DNA of 64,000 nucleotides from CAWIXB01 sp963839955 (lineage in GTDB: Bacteria > Actinomycetota > Actinomycetes > JACCUZ01): NCBI GenBank assembly GCA_963839955.1, contig CAWIXB010000001.1, positions 496,001 to 560,000 on the forward strand, read 5' to 3'. The notes beneath the pieces were generated by a model, which worked only from the letters and a program-made list of their open reading frames with translations, did not search any database and was not told the DNA's origin. Numbering within the stretch: position 1 is the stretch's first letter; every line of letters starts with the position of its first letter. Shown here one piece after another: positions 56,509-64,000 of the stretch. Position numbers and translations under genes: made by a program.

Positions 56509-58758
56509 ATGCACCACGAAGCCAGGACGATCCGTCGGAGGAGCGGGGTCGCGATCTTCCTCGCGGCGCTGCTCGCATCCACGTCCGTCACGGTTGCCTC
56601 GGCCCCGGCGGCCGCCTTGGACGTTGCCCGCGGGCTGGTCGCGCACTACGCCCTCGACGAGACGTCGGGGACCACGGTGACCGACTCGTCCGGCAACGGA
56701 CGCCACGCCACCCTCAGTGGCGGGGCCGCGTTCGTGCAGGGCGAGGGATTGACCTTCAACGGCACGGACGGGTATGCCGACCTGCCCGACAACCTGATGC
56801 GCGACCTGGACTCGATCACGGTCGCCCTCGACGTACGGGTCGACCCCGGTCAGGGCTCGCCGTACTTCATCTACGGGCTGGGCAACAGCGCCTCGGGTGC
56901 GGGCGACGGCTACCTGTTCACGACCGGGAACGGCTACCGGACCTCGATCGCGACGGGGAACTGGTCGACCGAGCAGACCGTCAGCGGGCAGGGGAACCTC
57001 GAACGTGACGTGTGGCGGCACCTGGCGTACACGCTCACCGGCGAGACGGCCGTGCTGTACCTCGACGGTGAGGAGGTCTCGCGCAGGACGGGTGTCACCA
57101 TCAAGCCCGGCGACATCGGCGGCGGCACGACGACCGCCAACTACCTCGGGCGGTCGCTCTACAGCGGCGACAAGTACTTCAAGGGGTCGATGCGCGACGT
57201 GCGCATCTACGACCGGGCGCTGTCCGCCGACGAGGTGCACGAGATCGGCTCGGTGCCCGACGCCGAGCGGGTACAGATCGACGCCGCCGCGCTCGACCTC
57301 GGCGACACCTCGGCGGTCAGGGACGACCTGACCCTGCCGACCAAGGGCGCGAACGACACCACCATCTCCTGGGTGAGCTCCGCGCCGGATGTCGTCTCGA
57401 CCAACGGCGAGGTCACCCGGCCGCGCCCCGGCGCCGGCGACGCGTCACTCACCCTCACCGCGACCGTGAGCCGGGGCGCCGAGAGCGCCACGCGCGAGTT
57501 CGCCGTCACCGTCCTCGAGGACGAGACCGACGCAGAGAAGGTGAAGGAGGCTGCCGACGCGCTGATCCTGGCTGACGAGCGCGAGGTCCGCGGCAACCTG
57601 ACGCTGCCCACCACCGGGCTGCGTGGTGCGACGATCACCTGGCGCTCGTCGAAGCCGTCGGTGATCACGACGACGGGCGAGGTGACCCGCCCGGCACACG
57701 GGCCGGCGCAGCGAGTCACCCTGATTGCGACGCTCACCGTGGGCTCGGCGAGGCGCACCAAGGTCTTCCACCCGGTGGTCCTGCCGCGGCCCAAGCTCGC
57801 GCCGATGAAGGGCTACACGTTTGCCTACTTCACCGGCGAGGGCACCTCCAACGGTGAGCAGGTCTACTTCGCCGCCAGCCGTGGCAACGACCCGCTGCAC
57901 TGGGACGAACTCAACAACGGCGAGCCGAAGCTGACCTCCAGCCTGGGCGACAAGGGTGTCCGCGACCCCTTCATCATCCGGTCTCCGGAAGGTGACAAGT
58001 TCTACCTGATCGCCACCGACCTGAAGATCTACGGCAACGGCAACTGGGACGCCGCACAGCGCTCGGGCAGCAAGTCCATCATGGTGTGGGAGTCCACCGA
58101 CCTGGTGAACTGGTCGGACCAGCGCATGGTCAAGGTCTCGCCTGACACCGCCGGCAACACCTGGGCGCCGGAGGCGTTCTACGACAAGACGATCGGTGCG
58201 TACGTCGTCTTCTGGGCCTCCAAGCTGTACGACGAGTCCGACACCGACCACAGCGGCAACACGTACAACCGCATGATGTACAGCACGACGCGTGATTTCC
58301 GCACCTTTACGCCCGCGAAGGTGTGGGTCGATCCCGGCTACTCGGTGATCGACTCGACCGTCATCGAGAACAAGGGCACCTTCTACCGCTTCACCAAGGA
58401 CGAGCGGAACAACTCGTCCTCCTCGCCGTGCAGCAAGTTCATCTTCGAGGAGAAGTCGACGAGCCTGCGCGATCTTCACTGGGACTACGTCGCGGAGTGC
58501 ATCGGCAAGGGCAGCGAAGGAAACCCCGGCATCTCCCGTGGCGAAGGTCCCACGATCTTCAAGTCCAACACTGAAGAGAAGTGGTACCTGTTCATCGACG
58601 AGTTCGGCGGGCGTGGCTACGTCCCCTTCGAGTCCACCGACCTGGACAGCGGCACGTGGCGGATCCCGAGCGACTACCAGTTGCCCAGCCGGCCACGTCA
58701 CGGCACTGTCCTGCCGGTCACACAGGCGGAGCTCGGCCGGCTCAAGCCACCACAGTGA
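56509..58758 (+). CDS. Secreted glycoside hydrolase: LamG-Ig-like-Ig-like-GH43
   Basis: 749 residues from ATG 56509 with GGAGGCGAG upstream. Signal peptide (VAIFLAALLASTSVTVASAP, cleavage near AAALD). LamG/concanavalin-like domain (~45-250; GLVAHYALDETSGTTVTDSS, MRDVRIYDRALSADEV). Two bacterial Ig-like repeats (~255-345, ~350-430; ISWVSSAPDVVSTNGEVTRP and ITWRSSKPSVITTTGEVTRP). Then a five-bladed GH43 propeller (~435-749): VRDPFIIRSPEGDKFYLIAT, NTWAPEAFYDKTIGAYVVFW (acidic Glu), YSVIDSTVIENKGTFYRFTK. GH43 members hydrolyse arabinan, xylan or related chains. The next gene is a paralogue of its catalytic domain, and a ChvE-GguAB transporter for monosaccharides follows. Confidence 0.88.
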   Translation: MHHEARTIRRRSGVAIFLAALLASTSVTVASAPAAALDVARGLVAHYALDETSGTTVTDSSGNGRHATLSGGAAFVQGEGLTFNGTDGYADLPDNLMRDLDSITVALDVRVDPGQGSPYFIYGLGNSASGAGDGYLFTTGNGYRTSIATGNWSTEQTVSGQGNLERDVWRHLAYTLTGETAVLYLDGEEVSRRTGVTIKPGDIGGGTTTANYLGRSLYSGDKYFKGSMRDVRIYDRALSADEVHEIGSVPDAERVQIDAAALDLGDTSAVRDDLTLPTKGANDTTISWVSSAPDVVSTNGEVTRPRPGAGDASLTLTATVSRGAESATREFAVTVLEDETDAEKVKEAADALILADEREVRGNLTLPTTGLRGATITWRSSKPSVITTTGEVTRPAHGPAQRVTLIATLTVGSARRTKVFHPVVLPRPKLAPMKGYTFAYFTGEGTSNGEQVYFAASRGNDPLHWDELNNGEPKLTSSLGDKGVRDPFIIRSPEGDKFYLIATDLKIYGNGNWDAAQRSGSKSIMVWESTDLVNWSDQRMVKVSPDTAGNTWAPEAFYDKTIGAYVVFWASKLYDESDTDHSGNTYNRMMYSTTRDFRTFTPAKVWVDPGYSVIDSTVIENKGTFYRFTKDERNNSSSSPCSKFIFEEKSTSLRDLHWDYVAECIGKGSEGNPGISRGEGPTIFKSNTEEKWYLFIDEFGGRGYVPFESTDLDSGTWRIPSDYQLPSRPRHGTVLPVTQAELGRLKPPQ

Positions 58759-58824
58759 CGAAGCGCGGCTGGTGATCCCTTGACACCCACCCATACTCAA
58801 GCCGATCTCCAGAGGAGTCCCCTT

Positions 58825-59961
58825 ATGGTCGCCACGCTCTTCCGCTCAGTGCTCGCTGTCTTCCTCGCCCTCGCCGGACTCACGACGCTCGCCGGCGTGC
58901 CGAGCGGCGCGGCTACTACGGACGCGACGCGTGTGGCAGCAGAGCCGAGGCCACCGGACTACGAGGCCTACGCGTTCGCCTACTTCGCCGGGGAGAGCAC
59001 CGCCGACGGGGAGAAGATCTACTTCGCCGCCAGCCAGGGCAACGACCCTCTTAAGTGGGACACTCTCAACGACGGCAAGCCGTTGCTCACCTCGACCCTC
59101 GGCGAGAAGGGACTGCGCGATCCGTTCCTCATCCGGTCCCACGATGGCAAGAGGTTCTGGCTCCTGGCGACCGACCTGCGCATCTACGGCGGCAACAACT
59201 TCTCCGAGGCGCAGGAGTCCGGCAGCAAGCACCTGATGATCTGGGAGTCCACCGACCTGGTGCACTGGTCGAAGCAGCGCATGGTGAAGGTGTCGTCCGA
59301 CTTCGCAGGCAACACGTGGGCACCGGAGGCGTTCTATGACGAGGAGAGCGGCGAGTACGTCGTCTACTGGGCCTCCAACCTCTACCCGACCACCGACGAG
59401 TCCTCGCGCGACTTCCGCACGTCGTACAACCGGATGATGTACGCGACGACCCGCGACTTCCGCAACTTTGATGAGGCCAAGCCGTGGGTTGACGTCAAGC
59501 GAGGCATCGGCCGAGGCATGATCGACGCCACTGTCGTCCGCGACGGTGACACCTTCTACCGGTTCATCAAGGACGAGCAGTCATTCACGGTGCGCCAGGA
59601 GAAGTCCACCGACCTCAAGGCAGTTGTCACGGGCAGCGTGCCGGACGCGACGTCCTCACCGTGGTCGCTGGTCCGGGAGCGCATCGGTGCAGGCGAGCCG
59701 AACCCGTGGGGCGGCACATTCAGCGGCCAGGGCGAGGGACCGACGGTCTTCCGTGACAACGAGGTCGCAGACCGCTGGTACATGCTCATCGACCAGCCGA
59801 GCTACCACGGCGGCGAGGGGTACATGGCGTTCGTCACCGACGACATCGCCTCGGGAGACTGGAACTCGATCCCCGAGGCCGACCTGCCGTCCAGCCCGAG
59901 GCATGGCACCGTCATCCCGATCACGCAGAAGGAGCTCGACCACCTGCGGCGGCACCTCTAG
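58825..59961 (+). CDS. Secreted GH43-family glycosidase
   Basis: 378 residues from ATG 58825 with GAGGAG upstream (an earlier in-frame ATG lacks a site). Signal peptide SVLAVFLALAGLTTLAGVPS. One GH43 domain over the rest: GLRDPFLIRSHDGKRFWLLA, GNTWAPEAFYDEESGEYVVY, RGMIDATVVRDGDTFYRFIK, with Asp/Glu residues at the same places as in the upstream gene. There is no LamG or Ig part. Strong similarity to the catalytic half of the 56,509 gene shows tandem duplication. Substrate likely L-arabinose- or xylose-containing polysaccharide. Confidence 0.87.
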   Translation: MVATLFRSVLAVFLALAGLTTLAGVPSGAATTDATRVAAEPRPPDYEAYAFAYFAGESTADGEKIYFAASQGNDPLKWDTLNDGKPLLTSTLGEKGLRDPFLIRSHDGKRFWLLATDLRIYGGNNFSEAQESGSKHLMIWESTDLVHWSKQRMVKVSSDFAGNTWAPEAFYDEESGEYVVYWASNLYPTTDESSRDFRTSYNRMMYATTRDFRNFDEAKPWVDVKRGIGRGMIDATVVRDGDTFYRFIKDEQSFTVRQEKSTDLKAVVTGSVPDATSSPWSLVRERIGAGEPNPWGGTFSGQGEGPTVFRDNEVADRWYMLIDQPSYHGGEGYMAFVTDDIASGDWNSIPEADLPSSPRHGTVIPITQKELDHLRRHL

Positions 59962-59989
59962 CCGATAGCGCGGACACTGCCGCTATCGG
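59962..59989. terminator. 9-bp bidirectional hairpin between convergent GH43 and gguB
   Basis: CCGATAGCG (59962-59970) pairs perfectly with CGCTATCGG (59981-59989). The right arm includes the gguB stop codon, and the left arm starts one base after the GH43 stop, so both transcripts end in it. Confidence 0.6.
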
Positions 59990-61230
59990 ACGTTGCCGGC
60001 GCGGCGCTTGTTGTAGATGTCGAATGCGACCGCGAGCAGCAGGACCAGGCCCTTGACCACGGACTGGATGGACTGGTCGATGCCCATCAGCTGCATGCCG
60101 TTGCTCATCACGGCCATGATCAGGCCCCCGACCATGGCTCCGACCACGGTGCCGACGCCTCCGGTGACGGCCGCACCGCCGATGAACACGGCGGCGATGG
60201 CGTCGAGCTCGAACATGTTGCCTGCTGCGGGCTGGGCACCGTTGGACCGTGAGGAGTAGATGATGCCGGCCAGTGCGGAGAGGAAGCCCATGTTGACGAA
60301 GATCCAGAAGTTGATCTTCTTGACCTTGACGCCGGAGAGCTGGGCGGCGGACAGGTTGCCGCCGATCGCGTAAACCTGCCGGCCGAAGACCGTGCGCTTG
60401 GTGAGAAGGGTGTAGCCGAGGATGAGCACGGCCAGGGTGATCAGCACGATGGGAAGTCCACGCGCGTGGGCCAGCTGCCACGCGAAGTACATGATGACCG
60501 CCCCGACCGCGACGATGCGCGCGACGAAGAGGGGGAACGACTCGACCGGCTGCTGGTACCGCACCCTGGCCAGCCGGGTGCGGAACTGGCTGACGGCGTA
60601 GCCGACGACGGCGAACGCAGCGATGAACAGGGTGAACGCGTCGTAGCCCTGCCCGCCGAACAGGCCGTTGAGGAAGCCGCCGGCGATGTTCTGGTACTCG
60701 CTGGGGAAGGGCGACAGGGAGATGTTGTCCAGCACCTGCAACGTCAGCCCGCGGAACAGCAGCATGCCGGCGAGGGTGACGATGAAGGCCGGGATTCCGA
60801 CGTAGGCGACCCAGAAGCCCTGCCATACGCCGACCGCCAACCCGACAGCGATGGCGGCGATAACGCCCATCCACCACGGGTGGTCCTGCTGGATGACGAC
60901 GACGGCCGAGACGGCGCCGGTGAGGGCGACGACGGAGCCGACGGAGAGGTCGATGTGGCCGCCGACGATGACGATGACCATGCCGATGGCCAGGACGAGG
61001 ATGTAGGAGTACTGCAGGACGATGTTGGTGATGTTGCCGGGGCTGAGCAGCACGCCGTCGGTGAGGATCGCGAACAGGCCGATGATCGCCACGAAGGCGA
61101 TGTAGATGCCGCTCTGGCGCAGGTTGCGCGTGAACAGCTCTCGGAGGTCGCTCGTGCCGGTGTGCAGCGCGCCTGCCGCGGCGTCCGTCGACTCGGCCTT
61201 GGTCTCGGTTTGTGTGGCGCTGTCGGTCAT
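59983..61230 (-). CDS. gguB: Multiple-monosaccharide ABC transporter permease (GguB/MmsB type)
   Basis: 415 residues from ATG 61230. Polar Thr/Glu-rich N-terminus, then 10-12 TM helices of the BPD_transp_2 (CUT2) fold: AIGMVIVIVGGHIDLSVGS is the conserved motif, WVAYVGIPAFIVTLAGMLLF follows, and AVFIGGAAVTGGVGTVVGAM with MSNGMQLMGIDQSIQSVVKG ends the protein. It is longer than typical CUT2 permeases (~330), as in ChvE-associated GguB. It imports arabinose, xylose, galactose or glucose bound by the ChvE-like protein. ATGA overlap with gguA. Confidence 0.9.
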   Translation of the reverse strand: MTDSATQTETKAESTDAAAGALHTGTSDLRELFTRNLRQSGIYIAFVAIIGLFAILTDGVLLSPGNITNIVLQYSYILVLAIGMVIVIVGGHIDLSVGSVVALTGAVSAVVVIQQDHPWWMGVIAAIAVGLAVGVWQGFWVAYVGIPAFIVTLAGMLLFRGLTLQVLDNISLSPFPSEYQNIAGGFLNGLFGGQGYDAFTLFIAAFAVVGYAVSQFRTRLARVRYQQPVESFPLFVARIVAVGAVIMYFAWQLAHARGLPIVLITLAVLILGYTLLTKRTVFGRQVYAIGGNLSAAQLSGVKVKKINFWIFVNMGFLSALAGIIYSSRSNGAQPAAGNMFELDAIAAVFIGGAAVTGGVGTVVGAMVGGLIMAVMSNGMQLMGIDQSIQSVVKGLVLLLAVAFDIYNKRRAGNVR

Positions 61231-62768
61231 TGCGCGAGCTCTCTCTCCATCGTCATCAGTTGCATGAGGCTCTCCTGCGTCGCCTCGCGCACGGACATCT
61301 CGCCGGTGATCCTGCCGGCGGAAAGGGCATAGATACGGTCGCAGATCCCGAGCAGCTCCGGCAGCTCGGACGAGATGACGATCACGGCCTTGCCCTCGCT
61401 CACCAACCTGTTGATGATCGTGTAGATCTCGTACTTGGCGCCGACGTCGATGCCTCGGGTCGGCTCGTCCAGGATGAGCACTTCCGGATCCGAGAAGATC
61501 CACTTGGCGAGTACGACCTTCTGCTGGTTGCCCCCGGAGAGCTTGCCGACGACCGACATGACCGACGGCGCCTTGATGTTCAGGCTGCGGCGGCTCTCCT
61601 CGGCGACCTTGGTCTCCTCGTTGGAGTTGACCCAGCCGCGGTGGGAGATCTTTCCCAGGCTCGCGGCGGACACGTTGCGACGGACGTCGTCGATCAGACA
61701 GAGTCCGTACTTCTTGCGGTCCTCCGTCGCGTAGGCGATGCCGTGCCCGATGGCCTCGGCGACGTCGCGGGCCTTGATCTCGTGGCCACGCTTGTAGAGG
61801 CGACCGCGGATCTCTCGACCGTACGAGCGACCGAAGACGCTCATGGCCAGCTCGGTTCGCCCGGCTCCCATCAGGCCGGCGAGGCCGACCACCTCGCCCG
61901 CACGCACGGACAGGGACGCATCCTGGACGACCGCCCTGTCCTGAGTCGGATGCTGGACCGTCCAGTCCTCGATGCGCAGGACCTCCTCGCCGGGCTGGGA
62001 AACCCGTTCGGGGAAGCGGTTCTCGAGGTCACGCCCGACCATCCCCCGGATGATGCGGTTCTGCGTCACCTCGCCCGAGCGCATGTCGAGCGTCTCCACT
62101 GTCTTGCCGTCGCGGATCACCGTGGTCGAGTCGGCGATGTTCTCGATCTCGTTCAGCTTGTGGGAGATCATGATGCAGGTGATCCCCCGCTTGTGGAGCT
62201 GACGCAGCAGGTCGAGGAGGTGGGCGCTGTCCCGGTCGTTGAGGGCGGCCGTCGGCTCGTCCAGGATCAGCAGCCGGACGTCCTTGGACATCGCCTTGGC
62301 GATCTCGACAAGTTGCTGCTTCCCGACGCCCAGCTGACCTACCCGTGTCACCGCGTTCTCCCGGAGGCCTACCGAGCGCAGCAGCTCGTCGGCTTCGGCG
62401 TTGGCACGGTTCCAGTCGATCAGGCCGCCCCTGCCCTTGCGCTCGTTGCCGAGGTAGATGTTCTCGGCGATCGAGAGGTAGGGAACCAGGGCGAGCTCCT
62501 GATGGATGATCACGATGCCGACCTGCTCGCTGTCACGGATGTTGGCGAAGTGGATCGGCTGGCCGTCGTACACGATCTCGCCGTCGTAGGTGCCGGAGGG
62601 ATGGAGGCCGGAGAGCACCTTCATCAGCGTCGACTTTCCGGCCCCGTTCTCGCCGCAGATCGCGTGGACCTCGCCCCGTCGCACCGAGAGCGAGACGTTC
62701 TGCAGCGCCTTGACACCCGGAAACGTCTTGGTGATGTCCCGCATCTCCAAGATGTGGTCGTCCGCCAT
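61227..62768 (-). CDS. gguA: Multiple-monosaccharide ABC transporter ATP-binding protein (GguA/MmsA type)
   Basis: 513 residues with two fused ATPase halves. First: Walker A GENGAGKSTLMKVL, signature LGVGKQQLVEIAKAM, Walker B RLLILDEPTAAL. Second: Walker A is degenerate (GLMGAGRTELAMSVF), signature LSGGNQQKVVLAKW, Walker B VLILDEPTRGID. The degenerate second Walker A is standard for the CUT2 RbsA-like group. Energises uptake through GguB. ATG 62768. Confidence 0.93.
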   Translation of the reverse strand: MADDHILEMRDITKTFPGVKALQNVSLSVRRGEVHAICGENGAGKSTLMKVLSGLHPSGTYDGEIVYDGQPIHFANIRDSEQVGIVIIHQELALVPYLSIAENIYLGNERKGRGGLIDWNRANAEADELLRSVGLRENAVTRVGQLGVGKQQLVEIAKAMSKDVRLLILDEPTAALNDRDSAHLLDLLRQLHKRGITCIMISHKLNEIENIADSTTVIRDGKTVETLDMRSGEVTQNRIIRGMVGRDLENRFPERVSQPGEEVLRIEDWTVQHPTQDRAVVQDASLSVRAGEVVGLAGLMGAGRTELAMSVFGRSYGREIRGRLYKRGHEIKARDVAEAIGHGIAYATEDRKKYGLCLIDDVRRNVSAASLGKISHRGWVNSNEETKVAEESRRSLNIKAPSVMSVVGKLSGGNQQKVVLAKWIFSDPEVLILDEPTRGIDVGAKYEIYTIINRLVSEGKAVIVISSELPELLGICDRIYALSAGRITGEMSVREATQESLMQLMTMERELAQ

Positions 62769-62816
62769 GTCCGCCGTCCTTGCCGTGGTGGTCGCGTCGC
62801 GCGGGAAAAGGGTGCA

Positions 62817-62852
62817 GGGCCGGGCACCACTTGATCAGCCGGTGCCCGGCCC
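62817..62852 (-). terminator. 12-bp perfect hairpin between chvE-like and gguA genes
   Basis: GGGCCGGGCACC (62817-62828) pairs perfectly with GGTGCCCGGCCC (62841-62852) around a 12-base loop. It lies between the binding-protein stop (62873) and the gguA start (62768) inside one operon. A partial terminator or 3' stabiliser here would raise the binding protein relative to the channel, as in many ABC operons. Confidence 0.6.
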
Positions 62853-62872
62853 GGGCGTGCAGCGAGTCCGAA

Positions 62873-64000
62873 TCAGCCCTTCGCCTGGCCCGACGCCACC
62901 TCTTCCTCGGTCCAGTACCCGGAGTCGATCAGCGACTTCTGGATGTTGTCCTTGTAGACGGTCTCGACCGGGAGCAGGAAGGACGGCACGACCTTGACGC
63001 CGTTGTCGTAGGACTTCGTGTCGTTCGCCTCCGGCTCCTTGTCACCGAGGAATGCTTCCGCAGCGATGACGGCCTGCTCGGCGAGCAACCGGGTGTCCTT
63101 GAAGATCGTGGAGCTCTGGACCCCGTCGGCGATCAGCTTGACGGATGCGATCTCGGCGTCCTGACCCGTGACGACGGGCATCTTCTTGGCACCCTTGCCG
63201 TAGCCGTCGTTCTGCAGGGCGGTGATGATCCCACGGGAGAGGCCGTCGTACGGCGACAGCACACCGCTGACCTCCGCGTTGTTGTACTCCTTGGTGAGCA
63301 GGTCCTCCATCCGCTTCTGTGCGGTCTCCTGCAGCCAGCGCAACGTCGCCGCCTGCTCGATCTTGGTCTGCCCGGACTTGACGACCAGCGTGCCGTCGTC
63401 GATGTACTTCTTCAGGGTGTCCATGGCGCCGTCGAAGAAGAAGAAGGCGTTGTTGTCGTCCAGCGAGCCGGCGAACAGCTCGATGTTCATCGGACCCTTG
63501 GCGTCTCCCGGCGAGCCGTCCTCCTTCAGGAGCCCGAGCCCCGTCAGCAGTGCGGTGGCCTGGGCGACGCCCACCTTGTAGTTGTCGAACGTGACGTAGA
63601 AGTCGACGTTCTCACTGTCGCGGATCAGCCGGTCGTAGGCGATCACCGGGATGTTCTTGTCCGCCGCGGCCTGGAGCTGACCGCTCAGCGCGGTGCCGTC
63701 GATCGCAGCGATGATCAGCACGTCAGCACCCTGGGTGATCATCTGGTCGACCTGCTGGGACTGCGTCGGGATGTCGTCGTTGCCGTACTGGAGGTCGACC
63801 TTGTAGCCCTTCTTCTCCAGTTGCTCCTTGACGCTGTTGCCGTCGGCGATCCACCGTTCCGAGGTCTGCGTCGGCATCGACACACCGATCGTCAGGTCCT
63901 TCGCTTCCTTCTTCCCACCGCCGGAACCGCTGTCGTCACCCGCTCCGCTTCCACCGCAGGCGGCCAGAAGCAGTGCCAGAGCCGATCCCAGCGCGGCCAC
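62873..64000 (-). CDS. chvE: ChvE-type multiple-sugar-binding lipoprotein (N-terminus may lie outside)
   Basis: At least 375 residues to the window edge. Visible lipobox LLLAACGG (Cys near residue 15 of the visible part) then a Gly/Ser linker. Family 4 solute-binding protein fold: DLTIGVSMPTQTSERWIADG, QVDQMITQGADVLIIAAIDG, VIAYDRLIRDSENVDFYVTF, SGVLSPYDGLSRGIITALQN, PVVTGQDAEIASVKLIADGV. This matches ChvE/MmsE proteins that bind xylose, arabinose, glucose or galactose. The reading frame continues off the window, so the true start may be at or before 64000. First gene of the chvE-gguA-gguB unit. Confidence 0.9.
   Translation of the reverse strand: MAALGSALALLLAACGGSGAGDDSGSGGGKKEAKDLTIGVSMPTQTSERWIADGNSVKEQLEKKGYKVDLQYGNDDIPTQSQQVDQMITQGADVLIIAAIDGTALSGQLQAAADKNIPVIAYDRLIRDSENVDFYVTFDNYKVGVAQATALLTGLGLLKEDGSPGDAKGPMNIELFAGSLDDNNAFFFFDGAMDTLKKYIDDGTLVVKSGQTKIEQAATLRWLQETAQKRMEDLLTKEYNNAEVSGVLSPYDGLSRGIITALQNDGYGKGAKKMPVVTGQDAEIASVKLIADGVQSSTIFKDTRLLAEQAVIAAEAFLGDKEPEANDTKSYDNGVKVVPSFLLPVETVYKDNIQKSLIDSGYWTEEEVASGQAKG

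Overview
The window is high-GC DNA with GTG and TTG starts and stop/start overlaps of four bases (GTGA, ATGA, TTGA) throughout. It carries several actinobacterial hallmarks: a SepX/GlpR division protein beside galU-moeA, UdgX, a DtxR/IdeR-type regulator, and a c-di-AMP riboswitch in front of an NlpC/P60 hydrolase. I read it as an actinomycete chromosome, plausibly Nocardioidaceae; that family-level guess is inference.

Layout. 1-13,250 is mostly housekeeping: ThpR, an aldo/keto reductase, two MFS exporters, a methyltransferase, the serC / citrate synthase-2 / pdxH block, a 27-bp palindromic tandem repeat right after pdxH, a hotdog-fold protein, UdgX, DtxR, and the c-di-AMP riboswitch with its NlpC/P60 gene. 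13,350-24,841 is a sugar-acid island: a secreted parallel beta-helix enzyme, a GntR/FCD regulator, an enolase-superfamily dehydratase-like protein, a KduD-like SDR, a frameshifted zinc alcohol dehydrogenase, and a sugar ABC transporter with no ATPase of its own. Two near-identical operator-like sites flank it. 24,890-39,100 holds threonine synthase, a STAS protein, an M14 carboxypeptidase, tRNA-Arg(CCU), MscL, MTA phosphorylase, FmdB, an RsbW-like kinase pair, a CDF metal exporter, a 1346-residue hybrid kinase/phosphatase and a cation/proton antiporter.

39,158-46,034 is a diguanylate cyclase followed by galU, moeA(glp), moaC, moaB, a RimJ-like acetyltransferase, sepX/glpR and tRNA-Ala(CGC). 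moeA carries an apparent one-base frameshift. From 46,305 to 55,986 lies the most interesting stretch. It has lycopene cyclase subunits CrtYc/CrtYd, a badly decayed crtI-crtB remnant, a carotenoid-type acyltransferase, a glycosyltransferase and a cytochrome P450. Next come a MerR regulator with a probable DICT sensor domain, an operon of an unknown protein, an FHA protein, an NmrA-like oxidoreductase and a CPBP protease, a TerC fragment, and an intact heliorhodopsin. The likely theme is response to light and oxidative stress with carotenoid or retinal pigments. Broken genes are concentrated in this segment. 56,419-64,000 returns to sugar use: two GH43 enzymes convergent with a ChvE-GguA-GguB-type ABC transporter that runs off the window end.

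Four apparent single-base frameshifts or decayed copies (alcohol dehydrogenase, moeA, a DUF4397 gene, the crt remnant) need read-level checking before being taken as biology.
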